From: Marinobacterium stanieri
GTDB lineage: Bacteria; Pseudomonadota; Gammaproteobacteria; Pseudomonadales; Balneatricaceae
DNA: 64,000 bases
Direction of reading: 5' to 3'
NCBI RefSeq assembly: GCF_900155945.1
Contig: NZ_FTMN01000001.1
Coordinates: forward strand, 961,761-1,025,760
Below the pieces are notes generated by a model. The model saw nothing but the letters and a program-made list of their open reading frames with translations. It searched no databases and was not told where the DNA came from. The position numbers and the translations under genes were made by a program. Positions 59,129 to 64,000 of this stretch are shown one piece after another (the first letter of the stretch is position 1; every line of letters starts with the position of its first letter).

Positions 59129-59896
59129 ATGTTTTTTTTGATTTTTTCTTTAGCAATAGTATTACTTTATTCATTCGTTTATATTTACTATTTAATAGAA
59201 AATAGGAAAATTAAAAATAATGATATTAAATTAAAAGTATCAGAAACTAGAATTCATTTTAAGCATGCTAATTCTAATAAAATATTAGATGATGAATATG
59301 TTGTAAAAAAAATCAAAAGTTATAATTTAGATCAATCAAAAATTCATGTAATTAAATTTCGTTTTAATGAAAGCTTATTTAAAAACGTAATTCTTAAAAA
59401 AGAAAAATCAGGTTTAATTGAGAAAATATTCAGATTCATTAGTTTCATTCCTTTTCCTATTCCTTCTCCTCTTTTTCTTTATCTAACTGCCAAAAGGTTA
59501 CTGGTGTCATCCAATCAAGAAAATCGTAATACTATTATTGGACTTATGGTGATTGAGAAGATAAAAAAGCACCGACTGCTACAGATGATATTAATTTTTT
59601 CATTTTTATTTCTAGGCCTTATATCACATTTCAATCTTGCAGATTATAATATATACGCTGCATTTTTTATTTTTTCCATGATTTTAATTATTCAACTTGA
59701 TCACATATTGATCGACTATAGAGTAAAAAAAGGAATCTATGGTAATAATGAATTTGAGTCACGTGAAATAATAGACTTTATACTGAGCCATTCAGATAAA
59801 GATGACTTTCATGATGGAGGTGTTGCAAAAAAAATAATACCCGAACCTGATGAAATTATTGAGAAAGTCAATGAAATTGAAGGTAGGAGGGCTTAG
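59129..59896 (+). CDS. AT-rich multi-pass membrane protein of unknown function, cargo
   Basis: A 255-aa protein, no recognised family. A first membrane helix (MFFLIFSLAIVLLYSFVYIYYLI), a Lys-rich soluble stretch (about 25-100), a hydrophobic Pro-rich segment (FIPFPIPSPLFLYLT), two further helices (LLQMILIFSFLFLGLISHF and YAAFFIFSMILIIQL), and an acidic cytoplasmic tail. ATG at 59129 follows TTGGAG; the earlier in-frame ATG lies inside the preceding gene. Codons end mostly in A/T, in strong contrast to flanking DNA, so it was acquired from a low-GC source. It is coupled to the next gene. Confidence 0.7.
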   Translation: MFFLIFSLAIVLLYSFVYIYYLIENRKIKNNDIKLKVSETRIHFKHANSNKILDDEYVVKKIKSYNLDQSKIHVIKFRFNESLFKNVILKKEKSGLIEKIFRFISFIPFPIPSPLFLYLTAKRLLVSSNQENRNTIIGLMVIEKIKKHRLLQMILIFSFLFLGLISHFNLADYNIYAAFFIFSMILIIQLDHILIDYRVKKGIYGNNEFESREIIDFILSHSDKDDFHDGGVAKKIIPEPDEIIEKVNEIEGRRA

Positions 59897-59897
59897 T

Positions 59898-60314
59898 TTG
59901 AATTACGATCTTACATTGTTATTACGAAAAGTCTTTGATGTGCTTTTAGTAAAAAACCCTATTGGAACAGGACTCGGGGTTCTATTAGGAATAGCACTTC
60001 AGGGCTTAGTAGGCCTATTTACACCAACTCTTAAAACAATCTTATATCTTGATTTCTCTCGATTGACATACTTGCATTATATTTCATTTAGCGTTTTCTC
60101 CTTCAATATAAAAACCTTCCTTAGTAAAGATAAAGTTGATCCATCTATAGAAAGAATATTTGACTTTATAAAAGAAAGCGAAAAAGATGGTAAGATAGAT
60201 AAAGAGACTGCCCATAAGTATTATAATCAACTTTGCAGTGAGATTGTCAGCAGAGTTGTTATTGAAAGTGATGGTTTTAATGAGAAAGCAGATGTTGATG
60301 TTAATAATGGTTGA
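59898..60314 (+). CDS. AT-rich small membrane protein, second cargo gene, TTG start
   Basis: A 138-aa protein of unknown family. It has one or two hydrophobic segments (NPIGTGLGVLLGIALQGLVGLF and a weaker one near LYLDFSRLTYLHYISFSVF) and a helical soluble C-terminal half (VDPSIERIFDFIKESEKDGKIDKETAHKYYNQL). No ATG fits: a perfect AGGAGG at 59885-59890 is followed 7 bases later by TTG at 59898, one base after the previous stop. The 3' end overlaps the convergent integrase by 14 bases. Confidence 0.65.
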   Translation: MNYDLTLLLRKVFDVLLVKNPIGTGLGVLLGIALQGLVGLFTPTLKTILYLDFSRLTYLHYISFSVFSFNIKTFLSKDKVDPSIERIFDFIKESEKDGKIDKETAHKYYNQLCSEIVSRVVIESDGFNEKADVDVNNG

Positions 60315-61281
60315 ATGGGTTAAGCTTTATAACATCAAAGAAATGCTCTGGTGCCAAATGCGCGTACCTCATTGTCATTTGAATGGAGGCATGCCCAAGA
60401 ACTTTTTGCAGCGTCAGTAGGTTACCTCCATTCATCATAAAATGACTAGCAAATGTATGCCGGAGGACGTGGGTTCTCTGCCCCTTCGGCAGCTCTATAC
60501 CTGAATCTGCCAATGCGTTGGTAAACGACTGGTAACAGTTACCGAAAAGCCGGCCACTTCTTCTCGTTTTGATCTCGCGATAAAGATTTTCTGTAATTGG
60601 AACTGTTCGGTTCTTGCCACTTTTAGTTCGGTGGTAAGTGATTTGATTGTTCTTAACCTGAGTTGCAGTAAGCCCCTCAGCCTCCGACCACCGCGCACCA
60701 GTTGCTAAACATACCTTGGCCACTTTGATGGCATCAGGGTTACGCCTATTGGCCAGCTGTTCCAGGAGTAGCTGTATTTCTTCTTTGCTTAGCCAGGTCA
60801 GTTCTCGCTCATCCACTTTTAGCGGGCGAACGTTCTTCAGCGGATTCTCCTTGTCCCAATGATCCAGCCTGATCAGTTCGTTAAACACTGCACGCAAGTA
60901 TGCCAACTCATGGTTGAGCGTATTGGCGGTAACCTCAGTGGACCGGCCTGATCGGTAGGTCGTGAAATCGACACCACGTATCTCTGCAGCCACAGGGTTG
61001 CCCATCATGGAGCAGATATTTTCCAGAACGGACCGTCTCCGCTCCCCATCCTTCAGGTGCTGCCCATGCAGGCGGTACCATTCTTGAATGAGTTCAAACA
61101 ATCGGCGGTGGTCTTGTTTCGGCGGTTGCCAGTCGGGTTGCAGGGTGTGCTGGTGTTTCATCCAGGCTTCCCAACGCAGCCCCTCGGCTTTGGTTTTGCA
61201 GATTTTGCGGTAACGTTTACCGTTTCGACCGGCTGGACGAATATCGACCAACCAGCCAGATGCGACTTTCTCAATGGCCAT
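60301..61281 (-). CDS. int: Tyrosine recombinase / phage integrase
   Basis: A 326-aa site-specific recombinase. The N-terminal AP2-like arm-binding part (about 1-55), SAM-like core-binding domain (about 60-150), and catalytic domain follow in order. Catalytic residues: Arg in ATGARWSEAEGL, Lys in YHRTKSGKNRTVPI, HVLRHTFASHF (His-x-x-Arg), GHASIQMTMRYAHL (Gly-His and Tyr nucleophile). The set is complete. It should integrate at the tRNA-Ile2 3' end. Confidence 0.93.
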   Translation of the reverse strand: MAIEKVASGWLVDIRPAGRNGKRYRKICKTKAEGLRWEAWMKHQHTLQPDWQPPKQDHRRLFELIQEWYRLHGQHLKDGERRRSVLENICSMMGNPVAAEIRGVDFTTYRSGRSTEVTANTLNHELAYLRAVFNELIRLDHWDKENPLKNVRPLKVDERELTWLSKEEIQLLLEQLANRRNPDAIKVAKVCLATGARWSEAEGLTATQVKNNQITYHRTKSGKNRTVPITENLYREIKTRRSGRLFGNCYQSFTNALADSGIELPKGQRTHVLRHTFASHFMMNGGNLLTLQKVLGHASIQMTMRYAHLAPEHFFDVIKLNPFNHY

Positions 61282-61350
61282 GCCCGGGCTTACTCCCTGT
61301 ACTGCTGAACCAGGCGCCGCGAATCCTTTCGGCCAGTACGTATCCCTTCC

Positions 61351-61611
61351 CTACCCGTTGTAAGCCTCTCTCATTTCTTCAATTTCAGGGCTCACTTGTC
61401 CGGCAGACGGTAACGTATTACCCGAAGCGATCCAAAGCGCATATTCAGGGAATACTGAACACAAAGCCTCGACTTCTTCAGCCCTAGCCCTGCCTCCAGT
61501 CTTCCTAACTGTTGTCCACCTTGAATACTTGATCCCTGTCTCTGCAGCGATCTCTTCTGTGGTCTTGCCGCAAGTGTTTAGCACACAGCGAATGCGATCG
61601 TCTATGTTCAT
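61351..61611 (-). CDS. Small phage-type repressor (HTH)
   Basis: An 86-aa protein. The segment TTEEIAAETGIKYSRWTTVRKTGGRARAEEVEALCSVFPEYALWIASG is the helix-turn-helix pattern of small CI-like repressors in filamentous-type and P4-type elements. It is divergent from the excisionase-like gene, with dyad operators between, as in a lysogeny switch. Confidence 0.75.
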   Translation of the reverse strand: MNIDDRIRCVLNTCGKTTEEIAAETGIKYSRWTTVRKTGGRARAEEVEALCSVFPEYALWIASGNTLPSAGQVSPEIEEMREAYNG

Positions 61612-61612
61612 T

Positions 61613-61678
61613 TTCTAGAAATTATCTCTTGACATATCTCCTATCAATCCTAACATTGGACCTAGAAGATAGTTCTAG
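61613..61678. promoter_or_regulatory. Divergent control region with repeated operators
   Basis: A perfect TTCTAGAA palindrome (61613-61620) and a dyad CTAGAA-GATAG-TTCTAG (61662-61678) share the same half-site. Between them is a rightward promoter TTGACA (61629-61634), 16-base spacer, TAACAT (61651-61656). The repressor encoded at 61611 probably binds both sites and shuts the rightward operon. Confidence 0.7.
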
Positions 61679-61732
61679 TTAATAAAGCTAGTCATTAAAC
61701 GCCATTGATTGTCAGTATAAAGGTAAAACGCC

Positions 61733-61957
61733 ATGAACGCCCCCGTACACAACCTGATACCCGCTTCACTTCCCTTTGTTCCGATTATGGATCGCGGTCG
61801 CTTCGCTGAACTGATCGGCGTCTCCGAAGACACCCTGAACGGCATGATCAAACGTGGGTACATTCCCACCATCACCCCCAGCAACGGCGACGAACGCGCC
61901 CGCCGCTCCTTCGTGAACGTGGCCAAGATCATGGCCGACTGCATGGAGGCTATCTAA
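61733..61957 (+). CDS. Excisionase/Cox-like DNA-binding protein
   Basis: A 74-aa protein with a winged-helix-like pattern: MDRGRFAELIGVSEDTLNGMIKRGYIPTI, as in Cox, AlpA and Xis proteins of prophages. It is the first gene of the plus-strand operon and overlaps the next start (TAATG). It likely controls excision and may antagonise the repressor. Confidence 0.7.
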   Translation: MNAPVHNLIPASLPFVPIMDRGRFAELIGVSEDTLNGMIKRGYIPTITPSNGDERARRSFVNVAKIMADCMEAI

Positions 61958-62409
61958 TGACTGCTCAACTGACACTACTCACCCCTGCTGAATACCACCA
62001 GGCCGAGTCCGACCGTCTTGCCGCTATGCAGGGCTATGAGTGCACCTTCGCCATGTTCTCTGAAGTGGCGGCTGAATCCTGTCGTTTGGTGACTCAGGGT
62101 GTGGATATTCACTGTGAGATTAACGTGCACGGCTTGTATCTCGTCATCTGCGCCCCTGTGCCTGATGGCCCTTTGTGCGTCCGTAACTACCACGTCGATG
62201 CTTCCAACGCTGCTCATCGTGTTGGAAGAGGCCACACCCTCTCCAGTAATCGGCCCTTTGGTTCTGATGTATGCGTTACAGATCGTTTCACCATCCGTTT
62301 TGATGCACCTCTGTCTGAGGTTGAGCCCGTCATTGAAACCATCCTGCGCCGCTTTGCCTTGATGGATCGCAACATAGACGCCTGTCGAGTCAAGGAGGTG
62401 GCAGCATGA
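61957..62409 (+). CDS. Unknown protein of the element operon
   Basis: A 150-aa protein without a family I recognise. It has five Cys and several His spread over the chain, no membrane segment and a balanced charge. Both ends overlap neighbours, with a GGAGG-type ribosome site, so it belongs to the co-translated operon. Replication or host take-over roles are possible but not shown. Confidence 0.65.
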   Translation: MTAQLTLLTPAEYHQAESDRLAAMQGYECTFAMFSEVAAESCRLVTQGVDIHCEINVHGLYLVICAPVPDGPLCVRNYHVDASNAAHRVGRGHTLSSNRPFGSDVCVTDRFTIRFDAPLSEVEPVIETILRRFALMDRNIDACRVKEVAA

Positions 62410-62750
62410 CCAGCCTGATTCTGACATTGCTCTACGCGCTGGCCGTCACTGTGTATATCCGCTTTTACAGTGATACCGACATGCCATTTGAAATGATGGT
62501 TGCCGGTTGGATCGGTGCTGTTCTGGCCTTCCTCCTGGTCGAACTCTTCGGCTTTGTAAGCCAGCGCATTTCTTACTACCTCTGGAAGCGTAAACAGGAC
62601 GCTTCCTCACCCTCTCCCACTACTCAGGGCTGCACCCCTGAAGGGGGCGTCAGTGCTGATAGTACTGACGACAATTCGACTGGCGGCGTAACCGCCCCCG
62701 AGGTCACATGGCGTGCCTCGGGTTCTCATTCCAGGGAGGAGATTGCATGA
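62406..62750 (+). CDS. Small two-helix membrane protein of the element operon
   Basis: A 114-aa protein with two membrane helices (LILTLLYALAVTVYIRFY and MMVAGWIGAVLAFLLVELFGF), then a Ser/Thr/Gly-rich tail (about 62-114). AAGGAGG precedes the ATG. It overlaps genes on both sides by four bases. I know no homologue; small inner-membrane proteins are common in temperate filamentous elements. Confidence 0.65.
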   Translation: MTSLILTLLYALAVTVYIRFYSDTDMPFEMMVAGWIGAVLAFLLVELFGFVSQRISYYLWKRKQDASSPSPTTQGCTPEGGVSADSTDDNSTGGVTAPEVTWRASGSHSREEIA

Positions 62751-63334
62751 AAGTGCTCATTGCATGCGAGTACTCAGGTCGAGTCCGTGATGCCTGGCTA
62801 AAACTCGGTCACCAGGCAATTAGTTGCGATCTTCTCCCAACTGAAACCAATGGGCCTCACTACCTGGGAGATGTGCAAGACCTGCTCACCCAGGAGTGGG
62901 ATGTGATCATCGCGCATCCGCCCTGTACCCGCCTGGCAAACTCGGGCGTTCGCTGGCTGCATCAGCGTGATCTCTGGGATGAACTGGATGAGGCCTGCGA
63001 GTTCTTCAATCTGTTTCTGGACCACCCATGTTCCAGGGTCGTGGTTGAGAACCCTATCCCCCATAAGTATGCGGTTGAACGTCTGTCCCGAAACTATGAC
63101 CAGCTGATTCAGCCCTGGCAATTTGGCCATGGTGAAACCAAAGCCACTTGCCTTTGGCTCAAGGGATTACCGCCCCTGATGCCTACCGAAATTGTTTCAG
63201 GCCGTGAACAACGGATTCACCGTGCCAGCCCGGGGCCTGAACGCTGGAAGGAGCGCAGCCGAACCTTTACCGGTATTGCCAGTGCAATGGCCGAACAATG
63301 GAGCCGTTGCTGCCTCCAGGAAGGTGCCGCATGA
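62747..63334 (+). CDS. Cytosine-methyltransferase-like protein
   Basis: A 195-aa Rossmann-type protein: the opening VLIACEYSGRVRDAWLKLGH fits a SAM-binding motif I. HPPCTRLANSG is the Pro-Cys motif IV of C5-cytosine methyltransferases, and VVVENP matches the ENV motif VI. There is no recognisable target-recognition domain, and it is half the usual enzyme size, as in many phage versions. ATG at 62747 follows AGGGAGGAG. It overlaps both neighbours by four bases. Confidence 0.75.
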   Translation: MKVLIACEYSGRVRDAWLKLGHQAISCDLLPTETNGPHYLGDVQDLLTQEWDVIIAHPPCTRLANSGVRWLHQRDLWDELDEACEFFNLFLDHPCSRVVVENPIPHKYAVERLSRNYDQLIQPWQFGHGETKATCLWLKGLPPLMPTEIVSGREQRIHRASPGPERWKERSRTFTGIASAMAEQWSRCCLQEGAA

Positions 63335-63567
63335 ATAAGCGGCTTCGCCAACTCGTTAAACCGGCTGAGGCCATGGGCCTGTGTCTTGTCTGCGGACAGC
63401 ATGAGTGCAACTGCCCGCCGGTACCGGAACACATGACCAAGCAACCGCGCCCGCTCTGGACCTTCGGCGGTCGCGTCGCTCGCTGGTCCGTTTGTAAATG
63501 CGGTGCCCTGCTCGCGGTGCCGAACGCTTACCCCGTTAAATGCCCTGACTGCGGCGAACTGAACTGA
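63331..63567 (+). CDS. Small zinc-ribbon protein
   Basis: A 78-aa protein with two Cys clusters: CLVCGQHECNC and CKCG...CPDCG, typical of zinc ribbons. Such small proteins in phages bind nucleic acid or regulate transcription. ATG at 63331 has AGGAAGG before it and overlaps the preceding stop. Confidence 0.7.
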   Translation: MNKRLRQLVKPAEAMGLCLVCGQHECNCPPVPEHMTKQPRPLWTFGGRVARWSVCKCGALLAVPNAYPVKCPDCGELN

Positions 63568-63577
63568 GGAATACACC

Positions 63578-63862
63578 ATGAACATCACCATGACTGCTGA
63601 CGTTATCCAGGCAAGCCGTTACGACATGGACGGCAACAAGGGCGGCTCCATCATCGCCACGCAGAAATCGGACGGCTCCAACCCTGACCGTGTCGGCCTT
63701 GAGCTGATGAAGCTGGCCTGTGACTACGCAACCGTCGATCTGCTGCGTGAGCACCTGCCCTGCAAATGCGAGATCGTTGCCCAGCCCACCCAGGGGGCGG
63801 GACAGAAGATGGCCTTCAAGGTCCTGTCCATCAAACCGGCAGGCACCAAAGCCGCAGCGTGA
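63578..63862 (+). CDS. Small protein in the position of a filamentous-phage ssDNA-binding protein
   Basis: A 94-aa soluble protein (start MNITMTADVIQASRYDMDGNKGGSIIA-type, here with an early beta-rich pattern and a later KMAFKVLSIKP strand). Length, beta character and place before a strong hairpin and a new start codon resemble the gene V-type ssDNA-binding proteins of inoviruses. The sequence identity is not something I can confirm. GAGGAA precedes the ATG. Confidence 0.55.
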   Translation: MNITMTADVIQASRYDMDGNKGGSIIATQKSDGSNPDRVGLELMKLACDYATVDLLREHLPCKCEIVAQPTQGAGQKMAFKVLSIKPAGTKAAA

Positions 63863-63878
63863 ACAATCAGCGCCCTCG

Positions 63879-63914
63879 GTTCGGCGGGAGACGCGCAGCG
63901 TCTCATGACCGAAC
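63879..63914. other. Nested hairpin after the small-gene operon
   Basis: Outer stem GTTCGG / CCGAAC (63879-63884, 63909-63914) encloses an inner stem GAGACG / CGTCTC (63888-63893, 63899-63904) with a CGCAG loop. No T run follows. It could be a terminator, an mRNA stability element or an ssDNA-phage signal. The last 85 bases end with AGGAAAC and ATG at 63992, probably the start of the next gene. Confidence 0.5.
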
Positions 63915-64000
63915 GGCGCAAGAGGCAGAGGGCGCACTAGGGCACGCAACGCGGTGAATCACGACAAGCGTCATACAAGGTTTTAGGAAACATGTTTTTA

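Larger units (their letters stand above)
58513..64000. mobile_element. Integrated element at tRNA-Ile2, runs past the window edge
   Basis: Starts in the tRNA 3' end and contains a tyrosine integrase (minus), a repressor (minus), operators, an excisionase-like gene and a close-packed plus-strand operon. GC content drops sharply in 59129-60314. The compact small-gene operon, ending in a small protein before a hairpin, resembles the early region of a filamentous (inovirus-like) prophage. No coat, Zot or replication initiator gene is visible, so a phage satellite or other integrative element remains possible. The right end is outside the window. Confidence 0.75.

Overview
The window is a chromosomal segment of a Gram-negative gammaproteobacterium. 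It is GC-rich by eye, with AT-rich islands in the accessory parts. Gene order (kdsDC-lptCAB-rpoN-hpf-ptsN-rapZ-ptsO; mreBCD-maf-rng-yhdP; gatCAB; lptD-surA-pdxA-rsmA-apaG; apaH-glpE-cca; folBK; plsY/tsaD/rpsU-yqeY-dnaG-rpoD) resembles Pseudomonas and marine Oceanospirillales/Marinobacterium-type genomes. I cannot fix the genus.

Layout. 1-8.2 kb (+): Kdo synthesis, LPS transport, sigma-54, ribosome hibernation, nitrogen PTS, magnesium transport and 50S maturation. 8.2-16.4 kb (-): cell-shape cluster mreBCD followed by maf, rng and yhdP; mreC appears to start at an ATT codon. 16.5-19.8 kb (+): gatCAB. 19.8-24.2 kb (-): a FecR / OmpA-like / CHASE2-GAF-HD-GYP signalling module. 24.5-30.3 kb: nitroreductase, gph, rpe, DUF3530, djlA, and the peptidoglycan-recycling pair amgK-murU. 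30.4-36.7 kb (+): outer-membrane biogenesis and rRNA methylation genes. 37.6-39.7 kb: flagellar stator motAB overlapped by a PilZ gene.

39.7-43.6 kb is the most unusual chromosomal stretch. It has two intact initiator tRNA genes with near-identical promoters and a tandem array of about 140-bp units, each a decayed tRNA-fMet joined to a terminator hairpin. A small hipBA islet, flanked by 20-bp direct repeats of the tRNA 3' end, sits inside and carries fragments of an HTH regulator and a helicase. Then come a small secreted charged protein, a PAS-GGDEF-EAL protein and an Aer-like chemoreceptor. Between that receptor and apaH is a candidate sigma-54/NtrC-dependent small RNA of about 62 nt. The block from 36.7 to 48.0 kb separates apaG from apaH, which are usually adjacent.

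48-58.4 kb: apaH-glpE-cca, folate genes, plsY, tsaD and the macromolecular synthesis operon rpsU-yqeY-dnaG-rpoD. A tRNA-CAU (Ile2 type) follows and is the insertion site of an integrated element running past the right edge: AT-rich cargo genes, tyrosine integrase, repressor with visible operators, excisionase-like gene, two unknown genes, a cytosine-methyltransferase-like protein, a zinc ribbon, a small protein placed where filamentous phages carry their ssDNA-binding protein, and a strong hairpin. It may be a filamentous-phage-like prophage, but no coat or assembly genes are in view.

All calls come from reading sequence and translations; no database search was run.
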